From Colwellia ponticola (lineage in GTDB: Bacteria; Pseudomonadota; Gammaproteobacteria; Enterobacterales; Alteromonadaceae), in assembly GCF_005885605.1 (NCBI RefSeq), contig NZ_SZVP01000010.1:54849-118848 (forward strand): a DNA stretch of 64,000 bases, in the 5' to 3' direction. Made by a program: the position numbers and the translations under genes. Of this stretch, positions 46,132-57,593 are shown one piece after another. The notes under the pieces are model-generated. The model searched no databases. It was given only the letters and a program-made list of their open reading frames with translations, and was not told where the DNA came from. Every line of letters begins with the position of its first letter. The stretch's first letter is position 1.

Positions 46132-49100
46132 ATGTTACCTAAAATCACTCATCAAGCACACTTACCCGCTCTTTATCTCGATTTTGTTAATACATTAACA
46201 AAAGGCCAAGGCTTTACTGGTGATATTGATACGAGTTATGGCGGCCGACTTAGTGTTGCCACCGATAATAGTATTTATCAGCAATTACCCCAGTTAGTGA
46301 TCCAACCGCGTACAAAATACGATGTTGTTTTAGTCGCTAAAATAGCCAATGATGCTAAATATTGTAAGATTAAATTTAGTGCTCGTGGTGGTGGTACAGG
46401 AACTAATGGACAAAGCTTAACCCCAGGGGTAGTGGTCGATTTATCTAAATACATGAATAATGTGTTAGAGATAAATATTGAAGAGAAATGGGTGCGTGTT
46501 GAAGCGGGTGTTGTTAAAGATCAGCTTAATGATTATTTACGCCCTCATGGCTTTTTCTTTGCACCTGATTTATCAACCTCAAACCGAGCAACTATTGGCG
46601 GTATGATTAATACCGACGCCTCTGGACAAGGCTCATTAGTGTACGGAAAAACCTCAAATCATGTGTTAGCACTTGAATCGGTTCTTGCTAATGGTGATGT
46701 TATTTATACTGAACCAATGACGTTAGCCCAAGCACAGCATTTAGCACAGCAAAGTACGATGAATAGCCATGACGATGCTCAAGTCTATTCACCCTCTCAT
46801 GCAGCTATTATGGCGCAAGTACTCACTAGTTGTATTGATAATAGAGCGTTGGTGTTAAAAACGTTTCCTCGCTTAAATCGCTTTTTAACGGGGTATGATT
46901 TAGAAAATGCATTAACAGCTAACGAGTCAGGAGAAATAACAGGCGTTGATTTATCACGTTTGATCACCGGCTCTGAAGGCTCGCTAGCCTTTGTTTGTGA
47001 GGCAAAACTCAATATCAACCCTATTCGTGTTGCTAAAACACTGATTAATATTAAATACGATAGTTTTGATTCAGCACTTCGTCATTCTCCAGCTTTGGTT
47101 GCCGCTAAAGCAACCTCGGTAGAAACCATCGATTCACGGGTGTTAAATCTCGCCAAGCAAGATATTGTTTGGCATAGCGTCAGTGATTTAATTACCGATG
47201 TCCCTGGTAAAGTGATGGACGGTATCAATATTGTTGAATATAACGGTGATAGCATTGCCGATTTAGCAATACAGGTAAGCGAACTAACGGCAAAACTTGA
47301 TGACTTAATTGGTAGTAATGATGGAGAAAAACTCACTAATAGTTGCGGCGTTATTGGTTATCAAGTCACGTCAGATCTTGCCAGCATTAACAAAATTTAT
47401 GCCATGCGTAAAAAAGCTGTTGGCTTACTTGGTAAAACCGAAGGTAGTCAAAAACCGTTAGCTTTTGCTGAAGATACTGCCGTGCCGCCTGAGAATTTAG
47501 CTGATTTTATTGGTGAGTTTCGTGCGCTACTCGATAGTCATCAATTAAATTACGGCATGTTTGGTCACGTTGATGCAGGCGTATTACATGTTCGTCCAGC
47601 ACTTGATATGTGTGACCCCGAGCAAGAAAAACTATTACGAACAATCTCTGATGAGGTGGTTAAATTAACCGCCAAATATGGCGGTTTAATGTGGGGCGAA
47701 CACGGTAAAGGTTACCGCTCTGAATATAGCCCAGCCTTTTTTGGTGAGCAATTATTTACTGAGCTGAGAAAAATAAAAACGGTATTTGATCCGCTCAATA
47801 AGATGAACCCAGGTAAAATTTGTACACCAATTGATTCAAATGAGCAATTGGTGAGCGTTGACGATGCCAAACGTGGTAGCTTTGATAGACAAATACCTAT
47901 TACGGTTAAAGAGTCATTTACTGCAGTAATGGAGTGTAATGGTAATGGCTTATGCTTTAATTACGATGCTGATAGTCCAATGTGCCCGTCGAGTAAAGTA
48001 ACTAGAGACAGGCGTCACTCTCCTAAAGGACGTGCCGGTTTAATGCGTGAATGGCTGCGTTTATTAGAAAAACAGGGGGTTGATATCCTCCAGTTAGAGC
48101 AGAGCATTAATAAATCAAAAAATATTTGGTCGGTAAAAGAAATTTTAAGTAATACTGCGGCAAAATTTCGCATTAATTTCATTGAAAAATCACGGAAAAA
48201 CAGCCCTAACGATGACTTTTCACATGAAGTAATGGACGCAATGCAAGGCTGCTTAGCCTGTAAAGCTTGTGCTAGTCAATGTCCGGTGAAAGTTGATGTA
48301 CCAGACTTTAGAGCCCGTTTTCTTAATATTTATTACTCGCGCTACACTCGACCATTAAAAGATCATTTAGTGGCTAATGTTGAAATATTAGCGCCTTTAA
48401 TGGCGAAAGTACCTAGAGTTGTTAATGCGTTACTAAAAACCTCGCGCTATGAACGCTTTTCGGCTAAAACCATTGGTTATGTTAATACGCCTTTACTGTC
48501 AGTGCCTACCTTGCAAAAACAAGTCAAAGAATCAGGTTTCTCAGGTTTTGATTTAACTAAACTACAAAGCTTAACCGCAGCACAACGCAAAGACTACGTT
48601 CTTATAGTACAAGATCCGTTCACCTCATTTTACGATGCTAGTACGGTAGAAAGTATGATGCATTTAATTAAAAAACTGGGCTTAGAACCCATTTTGTTAC
48701 CTTTTAAACCCAATGGTAAAGCACAGCATGTTAAAGGTTTTTTAGCGCGCTTTGCTAAAACAGCACAGTCAAGCAGTGACTTTTTAAATCAGTTGGCTGC
48801 GCTTGATATTCCTATGCTAGGCATGGATGCGTCAATGGTGCTTTGTTATCGCGATGAATACGCGAAAACATTACAACAAAAGCGCGGCGACTTTAGCGTA
48901 TTACTTGCCCATGAATGGTTGTTGAATTTTATTAACGATAATGACACTAACAAGACGAATACTGTTAAGGCATCATTAACGCCAACGGAACCAGAGCATG
49001 AACAAACTACAGCTCCTTTAAAAAATACTATTTTTAAATTGTTCTCACATTGCACCGAAAAAACGGCGTTAGTTAACAGCGAAAACGAATGGCAAACCAT

Positions 49101-49353
49101 TTTTGAACACTTTGGCTTAACACTAGAAAAAGTCAGTGTAGGTTGTTGTGGTATGGCAGGGACTTATGGTCATGAAAAAGCTAATATAGATAATTCTAAA
49201 GAACTATTTGAATTAAGTTGGCAACCCAAAGTAACCGCTTTAGCAAGTGAGCAAATACTCGTTACGGGTTTTTCTTGTCGCTCACAAGTAAAACGCTTCA
49301 GTGATTTAAAAGCTAGGCATCCAGTAGCCGCAATACTTGATTCTTTATCTTAA
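46132..49353 (+). CDS. ydiJ: YdiJ-type FAD/4Fe-4S D-2-hydroxyacid dehydrogenase
   Basis: A large FAD-linked dehydrogenase fused to iron-sulfur and CCG domains; the E. coli homologue YdiJ oxidises D-2-hydroxyglutarate. The N-terminal PCMH-type FAD domain has SARGGGTGTNGQSLTPG; the FAD oxidase C-terminal domain has GMFGHVDAGVLHVRPALDM. Then follow CNGNGLCFNYDADSPMCPSS and a ferredoxin-like CLACKACASQCPVKVD, and finally a heterodisulfide reductase-type CCG motif (GCCGMAGTYG). The longer frame opens at ATG 46108, but MLPKITHQA at 46132 aligns with the E. coli start, giving 1073 residues. Neither start has a strong ribosome site. A hairpin follows the stop. Confidence 0.93.
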   Translation: MLPKITHQAHLPALYLDFVNTLTKGQGFTGDIDTSYGGRLSVATDNSIYQQLPQLVIQPRTKYDVVLVAKIANDAKYCKIKFSARGGGTGTNGQSLTPGVVVDLSKYMNNVLEINIEEKWVRVEAGVVKDQLNDYLRPHGFFFAPDLSTSNRATIGGMINTDASGQGSLVYGKTSNHVLALESVLANGDVIYTEPMTLAQAQHLAQQSTMNSHDDAQVYSPSHAAIMAQVLTSCIDNRALVLKTFPRLNRFLTGYDLENALTANESGEITGVDLSRLITGSEGSLAFVCEAKLNINPIRVAKTLINIKYDSFDSALRHSPALVAAKATSVETIDSRVLNLAKQDIVWHSVSDLITDVPGKVMDGINIVEYNGDSIADLAIQVSELTAKLDDLIGSNDGEKLTNSCGVIGYQVTSDLASINKIYAMRKKAVGLLGKTEGSQKPLAFAEDTAVPPENLADFIGEFRALLDSHQLNYGMFGHVDAGVLHVRPALDMCDPEQEKLLRTISDEVVKLTAKYGGLMWGEHGKGYRSEYSPAFFGEQLFTELRKIKTVFDPLNKMNPGKICTPIDSNEQLVSVDDAKRGSFDRQIPITVKESFTAVMECNGNGLCFNYDADSPMCPSSKVTRDRRHSPKGRAGLMREWLRLLEKQGVDILQLEQSINKSKNIWSVKEILSNTAAKFRINFIEKSRKNSPNDDFSHEVMDAMQGCLACKACASQCPVKVDVPDFRARFLNIYYSRYTRPLKDHLVANVEILAPLMAKVPRVVNALLKTSRYERFSAKTIGYVNTPLLSVPTLQKQVKESGFSGFDLTKLQSLTAAQRKDYVLIVQDPFTSFYDASTVESMMHLIKKLGLEPILLPFKPNGKAQHVKGFLARFAKTAQSSSDFLNQLAALDIPMLGMDASMVLCYRDEYAKTLQQKRGDFSVLLAHEWLLNFINDNDTNKTNTVKASLTPTEPEHEQTTAPLKNTIFKLFSHCTEKTALVNSENEWQTIFEHFGLTLEKVSVGCCGMAGTYGHEKANIDNSKELFELSWQPKVTALASEQILVTGFSCRSQVKRFSDLKARHPVAAILDSLS

Positions 49354-49408
49354 CGATAAGCGAGTTAATGAGAAGCGAAAAGTGATGTTAAATAGAAAGT
49401 AAAATTAA

Positions 49409-49447
49409 GGACTTATTGAGTAGGTCATGATCCCGCTCAATAAGTCC
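49409..49447. repeat. Perfect 12-bp inverted repeat after ydiJ
   Basis: GGACTTATTGAG (49409-49420) pairs with CTCAATAAGTCC (49436-49447) around a 15-base loop. No T-run follows. It is 56 bases after the ydiJ stop, in a typical terminator position. Confidence 0.6.
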
Positions 49448-49534
49448 CTAGCTATAACCTTGCTATATTGAGCTATATTATAGTAACGGTATTACTTTTC
49501 AGGTATTACTTTTTAAGGTGTTGCAAAGTAACTT

Positions 49535-49810
49535 ATGACAGAAGAGCGCTTAATATTCTTATTGAAAACATCTATCTGTATCGGTATTTTTTTGATATTG
49601 CTAGGTATTTATTTTCATTTATACAGTGATTATATGGAAACACTTGGCGTTACCGGTATTATCATTAGTGCGGTGTGTATTGCTATTGGCATGGTATTTT
49701 CTTTACCAACAAAAATGTATTTAACACTTGTGTTAATGAGACGAGAAGCACACTTAAAGGCTAATGATAAAGCGCAAAAACGTAAAAATAACCTTAACAA
49801 TATTGATTAA
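49535..49810 (+). CDS. Small two-span membrane protein, unknown function
   Basis: A 91-residue protein with two hydrophobic helices (about 8-28, LLKTSICIGIFLILLGIYF, and 38-58, GVTGIIISAVCIAIGMVFS) and a basic C-terminal tail (about 72-91, rich in Lys, Arg and Asn). No family recognised. It lies between ydiJ and pheS and has no clear ribosome site, so the start is uncertain. Confidence 0.65.
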   Translation: MTEERLIFLLKTSICIGIFLILLGIYFHLYSDYMETLGVTGIIISAVCIAIGMVFSLPTKMYLTLVLMRREAHLKANDKAQKRKNNLNNID

Positions 49811-49984
49811 GCGTTAATTCACTCTGCTTTAGCTTAGCGTTTATGGCCCTTATGGTTACTATCCCCCCCTTAAAAGTGACTTAGTGTGATTAATTCATTA
49901 AAAAGCCACTATTACTGCTACATAAAAGCAAGTTTTCGTGTAAAATCAACCGCATTTTTATTATTTGAATTAGTCTATTGGTAA

Positions 49985-50016
49985 ATGGCTTATCGAGCTG
50001 GCCTTTTTTCATAAGC
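49985..50016 (+). promoter_or_regulatory. Hairpin-forming leader upstream of pheS
   Basis: GCTTAT (49988-49993) pairs with ATAAGC (50011-50016), and a CTTTTTTC run lies inside the loop. A nine-codon ORF with TAA at 50012 also spans it but contains only one Phe codon, unlike the Phe-rich pheM leader of E. coli. Possible relic or different type of attenuator; weak evidence. Confidence 0.25.
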
Positions 50017-50024
50017 AAAGCTAA

Positions 50025-51056
<1,032 letters not shown>

Positions 51057-51067
51057 GAAAACTCATA

Positions 51068-53518
51068 ATGAAATTTAGTGAATCTTGGTTACGTGAGTGG
51101 GTTAATCCTGCACTTTCATCAAACGAATTAGCGCATCAAATAACAATGGCTGGCTTAGAGGTTGACGGTGTTGACCCAGTAGCAGGCGAGTTTACTGGCG
51201 TTGTTATTGGCGAAGTGGTTGAATGTGGTCCACACCCTGATGCAGATAAGCTGCAAGTAACTAAAATCAGTTTAGGTGATTATAGCTCTGCTACCGTAGA
51301 AAAAGGTGAGTTAGTAGAGATCGTTTGTGGCGCTAAAAACTGCCGTTTAGGTTTAAAAGTTGCCGTAGCAACCGTTGGCGCAGTATTACCAGGCGATTTT
51401 AAAATTAAGAAAGCCAAACTACGTGGTGTACCTTCTTTTGGTATGTTGTGTAGTAAGTCTGAAATTGGTTTGACGAGCGATTCTGACGGTCCATCTACTG
51501 GAATTATGGAATTGGCAGCTGATGCACCATTAGGCCAATGTGTACGTGAATATTTAGATTTAAACGACGTCACTATTGACGTTGATTTAACCGCCAACCG
51601 TGGTGATTGTTTAGGCCTTAAAGGTTTAGCGCGCGAAGTAGGCGTATTAAATGCTTTAGCCGTTACCGAGCCAACCATTACTAGCGTAGTGCCAACCATT
51701 GATGATGTAGTCGCTATTACTATTGATAGCCCTGAAGCGTGTCCACGTTACTTAGGTCGTGTTATCAAAGGTATTAACCCTAAAGCGACCACACCACTGT
51801 GGATGGTAGAAAAACTACGTCGCTGTGGTACGCGCTCAATAGACCCCGTTGTTGATGTCACTAACTATGTTTTATTAGAGCTTGGTCATCCAATGCACGC
51901 CTTTGATTTAGCAAAAATTGATGGCGGTATTAATGTTCGTTTAGCTAATAAAGATGAAAAATTAACCTTATTAGATGAAAACGAAGTCACGCTAAAAGAA
52001 GGTACGTTAGTTATTGCTGATACTGGTGTTGAAGGTGCAGGTAAAGCCTTAGCAATGGCGGGTATTTTTGGTGGCCTTGAATCAGGTGTTACTAATGCTA
52101 CTACCGATATCTTTTTAGAAAGTGCCTTTTTTGCGCCGTTAGCTATTTTAGGTAAAGCGCGTCAATACGGTTTACATACCGATGCTTCACATCGTTATGA
52201 ACGTGGTATCGATCCAACATTACAACATGATGCAATAGAGCGCGCTACTGAACTTTTATTGTCTATTGTTGGTGGTGAGGCCGGCCCTGTAGTTGAAGCT
52301 AAATCTGATTCAACTATCCCACAAACTAAAGACGTTACTTTGCGTCGTACCATGTTAGATAGCCGCATTGGTCATCACATTGACGACACTAAAGTCAACG
52401 AAATACTAACTCGACTTGGTTTTACTGTTAACGCCACAGGTGAAGGCGTAGCAAAAGTATGGCAAGTTATTGTCCCTGCTTACCGTTTTGATATTAAAAT
52501 AGAAGTTGATTTAATTGAAGAAGTTGCGCGTATTTTTGGTTACAACAACATTCCTAATGTTGCGCCTAAAGCAACCTTAAAAATGCGTGAACAAAAAGAA
52601 GCACAACTTTGTGTGTCAAGCTTAAAACAAGCCTTAGTTAATCGTGATTATCAAGAAGCCATTACCTACAGCTTTGTTGACCCTAAAATACAAGCGTTAT
52701 TACATCCACAACAAGCAGTGATGACATTACCACACCCTATTTCTTCTGAAATGTCGGTGATGCGTTTAAGTTTATGGACCGGTTTATTACAATCAATGGT
52801 GTATAACCAAAACCGTCAACAAAACCGAATTCGTTTATTTGAAACCGGCTTACGTTTTGTACCTGATGAAAATAGCGAAAACGGTGTACGCCAACAAAAT
52901 ATGTTAGCGGGTGTGATTAGTGGTCAACGTGTTGACGAGCATTGGAGCATGGAAAAAGCAGCAACAGACTTTTATGATATTAAAGGTGATGTTGAAGCCT
53001 TATTAGCTTTAACATGTGATGCGCAAGCTTATGAATTTTCAGCCGCTGAAATTGCCGCCTTACACCCAGGACAAACAGCACAAATTACTAAAAATGGTGT
53101 TTATGTTGGTTGCGTTGGTACCTTACACCCTGAATTAGAAAGAAAATTAGGTTTAAACGGTCGAACATTAATTTTTGAACTATTATTGTCTGAAGTGTTA
53201 GGTCAAAAAATACCCGAAGCCAGTGATATATCTCGCTTCCCAGCCAACCGCCGTGATTTAGCTATCGTTGTTAAAGAACAGGTTAGTGCAAAAGAAGTAT
53301 TACAACTTATTGAAAAGGTTGGCGGAAATTATTTAATTGATCTAAACTTATTTGATGTATACCAAGGTCAAGGTATTGAGGACGGTTTTAAAAGTCTGGC
53401 TATTGCCCTAGTATTACAAGATTCAAGTAAAACTCTTGAAGAGAAAGACATCACGGATGTTATTGATAGAGTGGTTGGAACCTTAAAAACAGAATTTAAT
53501 GCATCACTGAGGGACTAA
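51068..53518 (+). CDS. pheT: Phenylalanyl-tRNA synthetase beta subunit PheT
   Basis: The beta subunit, responsible for tRNA binding and editing of mischarged Tyr-tRNA(Phe). 816 residues against 795 in E. coli. The N-terminal EMAP-like tRNA-binding domain ([19 protein letters not shown]) is followed by the B3/B4 editing region ([18 protein letters not shown]), the B5 domain, the catalytic-like core and the C-terminal ferredoxin-fold anticodon-binding domain ([17 protein letters not shown]). It is spaced 11 bases after pheS and 3 bases before ihfA, so the three form an operon. Confidence 0.98.
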   Translation: MKFSESWLREWVNPALSSNELAHQITMAGLEVDGVDPVAGEFTGVVIGEVVECGPHPDADKLQVTKISLGDYSSATVEKGELVEIVCGAKNCRLGLKVAVATVGAVLPGDFKIKKAKLRGVPSFGMLCSKSEIGLTSDSDGPSTGIMELAADAPLGQCVREYLDLNDVTIDVDLTANRGDCLGLKGLAREVGVLNALAVTEPTITSVVPTIDDVVAITIDSPEACPRYLGRVIKGINPKATTPLWMVEKLRRCGTRSIDPVVDVTNYVLLELGHPMHAFDLAKIDGGINVRLANKDEKLTLLDENEVTLKEGTLVIADTGVEGAGKALAMAGIFGGLESGVTNATTDIFLESAFFAPLAILGKARQYGLHTDASHRYERGIDPTLQHDAIERATELLLSIVGGEAGPVVEAKSDSTIPQTKDVTLRRTMLDSRIGHHIDDTKVNEILTRLGFTVNATGEGVAKVWQVIVPAYRFDIKIEVDLIEEVARIFGYNNIPNVAPKATLKMREQKEAQLCVSSLKQALVNRDYQEAITYSFVDPKIQALLHPQQAVMTLPHPISSEMSVMRLSLWTGLLQSMVYNQNRQQNRIRLFETGLRFVPDENSENGVRQQNMLAGVISGQRVDEHWSMEKAATDFYDIKGDVEALLALTCDAQAYEFSAAEIAALHPGQTAQITKNGVYVGCVGTLHPELERKLGLNGRTLIFELLLSEVLGQKIPEASDISRFPANRRDLAIVVKEQVSAKEVLQLIEKVGGNYLIDLNLFDVYQGQGIEDGFKSLAIALVLQDSSKTLEEKDITDVIDRVVGTLKTEFNASLRD

Positions 53519-53521
53519 GCA

Positions 53522-53815
53522 ATGGCGCTTACCAAAGCAGAAGTAGCAGAACATTTAGTTGAAAAAGTTGGGCTGAGCAAACGTGACGCAAAAGATATGG
53601 TTGAAATATTTTTTGAAGAAATTCGCGAAACATTAGAAAGTGGTGATCAAGTCAAGCTTTCAGGTTTTGGTAATTTCGACTTGCGTCATAAAAGCCAGCG
53701 TCCTGGACGTAACCCTAAAACAGGTGAAGATATTCCTATCTCTGCTCGTAAAGTTGTTACCTTTAGACCAGGACAAAAGCTTAAAAGTCGTGTTGAAGAA
53801 GGTAATAGCGACTAA
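53522..53815 (+). CDS. ihfA: Integration host factor alpha subunit IhfA
   Basis: A 97-residue DNA-bending protein of the HU/IHF family. The start [20 protein letters not shown] and the DNA-intercalating beta arm [20 protein letters not shown] are the IHF-alpha type. It forms a heterodimer with IhfB. pheST-ihfA is the standard gammaproteobacterial operon. A terminator lies about 155 bases downstream. Confidence 0.98.
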   Translation: MALTKAEVAEHLVEKVGLSKRDAKDMVEIFFEEIRETLESGDQVKLSGFGNFDLRHKSQRPGRNPKTGEDIPISARKVVTFRPGQKLKSRVEEGNSD

Positions 53816-54160
53816 CTATATACTATTTAATTCGCTAGGTTGAACTTAATAAGTGAGTGTTAATTATTAAGTTCACTATGTCTATTGTGTGATATCGGGC
53901 ATTATATTGCTCGGTAGGTTCTCAGTAGGGTAGCCCAATAAATAGTTAACAGTAGCTTTAATCAAAACATCAAAACTCGTATTAGCTAAAACTAATACGA
54001 GTTTTTTTATAAGCTTTTCATTAACTATCATTGTTAATGTTAATTAGTAGGCTAAATGTGTTTTGTCATTTATTATAAATTTCACAGCTGTATTTACCAT
54101 TTAGCTTATCTTCCAATTCATTTTTTTAATTAACCTTTTAACTTACCTTTAAGAAGTATT
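53816..54160. other. Intergenic region after ihfA
   Basis: 345 bases holding the ihfA terminator (53972-54008) and presumably the promoter of the ABC exporter gene. No gene or further repeat was seen. Confidence 0.6.
53972..54008 (+). terminator. Rho-independent terminator of the pheST-ihfA operon
   Basis: AAAACTCGTATTAG (53972-53985) pairs with CTAATACGAGTTTT (53992-54005) around a 6-base loop, followed by more Ts. The stem is 14 bp. Confidence 0.92.
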
Positions 54161-55984
54161 ATGCGCCGATCTAGTTACCCCGAACAAGAGGTCAGTACCA
54201 TCAACTGGCAAGCATTCAAACTGATTTTACCTTATTTATTTGAATATAAAAAACGTATCGCTTTGGCGATGTTTTGTTTAGTACTCACTAAAATTGCCAG
54301 TGTTTATTTACCTTTTATTCTCAAAGATATCGTCGATACGCTAGATGCTAACAGCGATGATAAAGTAAATTCGGCACTGGTTATTGTGCCTTTTGCGTTA
54401 GTGGCTGCATATGGTTTGGTGAGATTATCAATAGTCGTTTTAGCCGAAATTAGAGATACGTTATTTGGTCGAGTCACTGAGCGCGCCATTAGGCGTATTG
54501 GCTTAAAAGTTTTCCGTCATTTACATTCACTTGATTTAGATTTTCACCTCTCTAGGCAAACTGGGGGATTATCGCGTGATATTGACCGAGGTACGTCAGG
54601 TATTAACTTTTTAATGCGCTTTATGGTGTTTAATATTGTGCCGACCTTACTTGAAATTGTTATGGTGATAACTATTTTATTTGTTAAATATGGCATATGG
54701 TTTGCGGTAATAACACTGTGCTCCATTATTACTTATATAGCTTATTCCATTTTTGCTACCGAGCTGCGTACACGTTATGTACGTGCAGCTAACATAGCAG
54801 ACTCATCAAGTAATACTCGCGCCATTGATAGTTTACTCAATTATGAAACGGTTAAATATTTCACCAATGAAGAGTTTGAAGCACAAGCCTATGATCAACA
54901 GCTCTGTACGTGGGAAGAAGCAAAAATTAAAAACCGTTTATCGTTATTTGCCCTCAACGGTGGTCAAGCCCTTATTATTGCCATAGCCATGACGAGTATG
55001 TTGGCACTTGCCGCTAACGAAGTCGCTAAAGGCGTTATGACGCTCGGTGATTTTGTGCTGATAAATGCGTTTATGATGCAGTTATTTATGCCACTTAATT
55101 TTTTAGGGTTCGTTTACCGAGAAATAAAAGGCTCGCTCGCCAATATTGAAAATTTATTTGGTTTATTAGCTCAATCACCTAAGGTAGAAGATGCAACCGA
55201 TGCGTTAGCGTTAAACCTAGTAGAGCATAGTGAAGATAGCGCTTTGGCAGCAACGAGTCAGGCGAGTATTGTTTTTGATAATATTACCTTTGCTTATAAT
55301 GCTAAACGACCGATTATTAAAGGGATTTCTTTTCGCGTTAATGCCGGTGAAAAAGTGGCTGTCGTTGGGCAAAGTGGCTCGGGTAAATCAACCTTAGTGA
55401 AGTTATTGTTTCGCTTTTATGATGTTGACTCAGGCTCAATTAGCATTAACCAGCAAGATATTAGCAAAGTTAGCCAACAATCACTTCGCAGCCACATAGG
55501 TATTGTGCCGCAAGATACTGTGTTATTTAACGACTCGTTATTTAATAATGTGCAATATGGTTGTCCAACCGCTAGTAAGGAAGAAGTATTAAAAGCCATT
55601 GACTTAGCCCACCTTGCTGATTTTATCGCCAGTTTACCTGAAGGATTAGACACCGTGGTAGGAGAGCGAGGTTTAAAGCTTTCCGGTGGTGAAAAACAGC
55701 GCGTTGCTATTGCCAGAACCATTTTAAAAAATCCACAAATACTGGTGTTTGATGAAGCAACATCATCCTTAGATAGTCAATCAGAGCAAGCGATTTTAAC
55801 GGCAATCAATGAAGTGACTAAAAGTAGAACCAGTCTTGTTATTGCCCATAGGCTCTCTACCATTATAGATAGTGATAATATTATAGTGATGAGTCATGGT
55901 GAGATCGTTGAACAAGGAAATCATCAGCAATTACTGGCGCTGCAAGGGCAGTACAGTAAAATGTGGCAATTACAGCAGTCTTAA
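54161..55984 (+). CDS. Atm1/HMT1-type ABC exporter (fused permease-ATPase)
   Basis: A 607-residue half-transporter: six membrane spans (about 25-330) followed by an ATP-binding domain. Walker A is GQSGSGKST, the signature is LSGGEKQRVAIAR, and Walker B is ILVFDEATSSLD. The transmembrane part (NWQAFKLILPYLFEYKKRIA..., LSRDIDRGTSGINFLMRF) fits the Atm1/heavy-metal group, which exports glutathione-linked metal or sulfur species. It should act as a homodimer in the inner membrane. The DUF1415 gene follows after 19 bases and may be co-transcribed. Confidence 0.92.
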   Translation: MRRSSYPEQEVSTINWQAFKLILPYLFEYKKRIALAMFCLVLTKIASVYLPFILKDIVDTLDANSDDKVNSALVIVPFALVAAYGLVRLSIVVLAEIRDTLFGRVTERAIRRIGLKVFRHLHSLDLDFHLSRQTGGLSRDIDRGTSGINFLMRFMVFNIVPTLLEIVMVITILFVKYGIWFAVITLCSIITYIAYSIFATELRTRYVRAANIADSSSNTRAIDSLLNYETVKYFTNEEFEAQAYDQQLCTWEEAKIKNRLSLFALNGGQALIIAIAMTSMLALAANEVAKGVMTLGDFVLINAFMMQLFMPLNFLGFVYREIKGSLANIENLFGLLAQSPKVEDATDALALNLVEHSEDSALAATSQASIVFDNITFAYNAKRPIIKGISFRVNAGEKVAVVGQSGSGKSTLVKLLFRFYDVDSGSISINQQDISKVSQQSLRSHIGIVPQDTVLFNDSLFNNVQYGCPTASKEEVLKAIDLAHLADFIASLPEGLDTVVGERGLKLSGGEKQRVAIARTILKNPQILVFDEATSSLDSQSEQAILTAINEVTKSRTSLVIAHRLSTIIDSDNIIVMSHGEIVEQGNHQQLLALQGQYSKMWQLQQS

Positions 55985-56003
55985 TATCCTAGAGTAATAT
56001 GAT

Positions 56004-56591
56004 ATGAATAAAGATAATCAGCAAAGTGACAACTCAGTGATATCCGCTGAGGTTGAAGCTACCAAGCAGTGGCTAGATGAAATTATTATAGGCTTAAATT
56101 TTTGCCCTTTTGCTAAAAAAGAGTTTGTTAATAATACCATTTGCTATTACCCGTCTAAGACCCAACAGCTTAAAACGGCTTTGAACGTTTTGCTGGAGCA
56201 ATGTCATTATTTACAACAGCATGATGACGTTGAAACAACGCTAATTATTTTTACAGAAGGTTTTAGATCTTTTGAGCGTTATCTCGATTTGGTTGACTAT
56301 GCTAACGATTTATTGGTTGAGTCAGGCTTTGAAGGTATATTTCAATTAGCGACTATGCATCCTGAATATTGTTTTGCTGATGATGATTTTGATGATGCTA
56401 GTAATTTTACTAATCGCTCTCCTTATCCGATGCTGCATATTATTCGAGAAGCAAGTATGGCAAGAGTGCTATCGGTATACAAAAACCCAGAGGATATACC
56501 CACACAAAATATAGTATTAGCCGAGCAAAAAGGCAGTGACTACTTTAAGGAAGTTTTAACGCGTATTCACCAAATCCACCCGCAAAAATAG
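56004..56591 (+). CDS. DUF1415 domain protein
   Basis: A 195-residue soluble protein of the DUF1415 family, function unknown. Hallmarks are the opening KQWLDEIIIGLNFCPFAKK with its CPFA motif, LATMHPEYCFADDD and NRSPYPMLHIIREASM. The conserved Cys/His residues suggest a metal or redox site (inference). It closely follows the Atm1-type exporter, so it may share a transcript. Confidence 0.85.
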   Translation: MNKDNQQSDNSVISAEVEATKQWLDEIIIGLNFCPFAKKEFVNNTICYYPSKTQQLKTALNVLLEQCHYLQQHDDVETTLIIFTEGFRSFERYLDLVDYANDLLVESGFEGIFQLATMHPEYCFADDDFDDASNFTNRSPYPMLHIIREASMARVLSVYKNPEDIPTQNIVLAEQKGSDYFKEVLTRIHQIHPQK

Positions 56592-56727
56592 TTGGTGTTG
56601 AGTATATAAAACATAAACGGCTAAAGCCTGAAGCGTGAGCTTATTGTTTTAGCGCTTAAATTCGCATCTTTAAGTGGTTTTGGTATAATAGCCAACAATA
56701 TAATCTTACTATAAAAAAGGCTTAACT

Positions 56728-57570
56728 TTGCCAGAAAAAAAAATAATCATCTCCGTTGGTGGTAGTGTTGAACGTGCGGTAAAAGGTGACTATGACATTA
56801 ATGTCAAAGCTGTTTTAACTGAAGCATGGCAATACACACTACAATCACGAGTATCAATTAATCTTTCACTCTTTTTAGTGCTGTTTTTTGGTATGGTCGT
56901 CTCGTTTATCGCCAGTAGTTTTTTTGGTGGTATAGAAGTTGTTATCGAAGATCCACAGTTATTACAGATCATTAATATTATTGTCACGATTGCGGTATGG
57001 CCTTTTATGGCTGGGATTGAAATGATGGGGGTTTATCATGCGATTAATAAGCCCACACAAACTAAAATGATATTGTCATTTTTACATCGCGGTAGCTGGG
57101 TTGCGCTGTGTGCGTTATTAACGTCGTTACTTATTAGTATCGGTTTCCAGTTGTTAATTATTCCAGGGGTGTTATTAGCGGTATTGTTATCGTTGACAGT
57201 GCCTTTAGTGGTAGAAAAAAAATTAACACCTATGCAAGCTATTATATTATCAATCAAAGCATTACGCTTTAAAGTAATGCCTTTGTTAAGTATTTATACT
57301 GTGCTGTTTATGGCGTTATTTTCGTTGGTATTACCGGTCGCTTTATTAGTAGAATCTACCTTCGCGCCCATTGCTATTGTTGTCTTTTTGTTTGGTTTCT
57401 CTTACTTAGCGCCTTGGTATTACAATGTCAAAGGCATATTATACCGCGATATTTTCGGCGTGTTTGTCGATGAAAGCACTACCTATAGCGACTTAACCAA
57501 TACAATTGAAACAAAGCCAGCGACAAAAAGCACTGATCATAATGACTCAGATGATACTTTTTCGGCTTAA
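56728..57570 (+). CDS. Polytopic membrane protein, unknown function
   Basis: A 280-residue integral membrane protein with about six hydrophobic helices and a short soluble N-terminus (KKIIISVGGSVERAVKGD); the tail is polar (TNTIETKPATKSTDHNDSD). I do not recognise a family with a known role. The start is TTG at 56728 with AAGG seven bases upstream. The Bax-like gene follows after 23 bases, so they may form a two-gene unit concerned with the cell envelope (inference). Confidence 0.75.
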   Translation: MPEKKIIISVGGSVERAVKGDYDINVKAVLTEAWQYTLQSRVSINLSLFLVLFFGMVVSFIASSFFGGIEVVIEDPQLLQIINIIVTIAVWPFMAGIEMMGVYHAINKPTQTKMILSFLHRGSWVALCALLTSLLISIGFQLLIIPGVLLAVLLSLTVPLVVEKKLTPMQAIILSIKALRFKVMPLLSIYTVLFMALFSLVLPVALLVESTFAPIAIVVFLFGFSYLAPWYYNVKGILYRDIFGVFVDESTTYSDLTNTIETKPATKSTDHNDSDDTFSA

Positions 57571-57593
57571 CTACTCATAAATACGGAGCTTTT

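Noticed and set aside
51280..51699. 139-residue antisense ORF inside pheT
   Set aside because: It is antisense to a strongly conserved gene, with no ribosome site or recognisable protein features.
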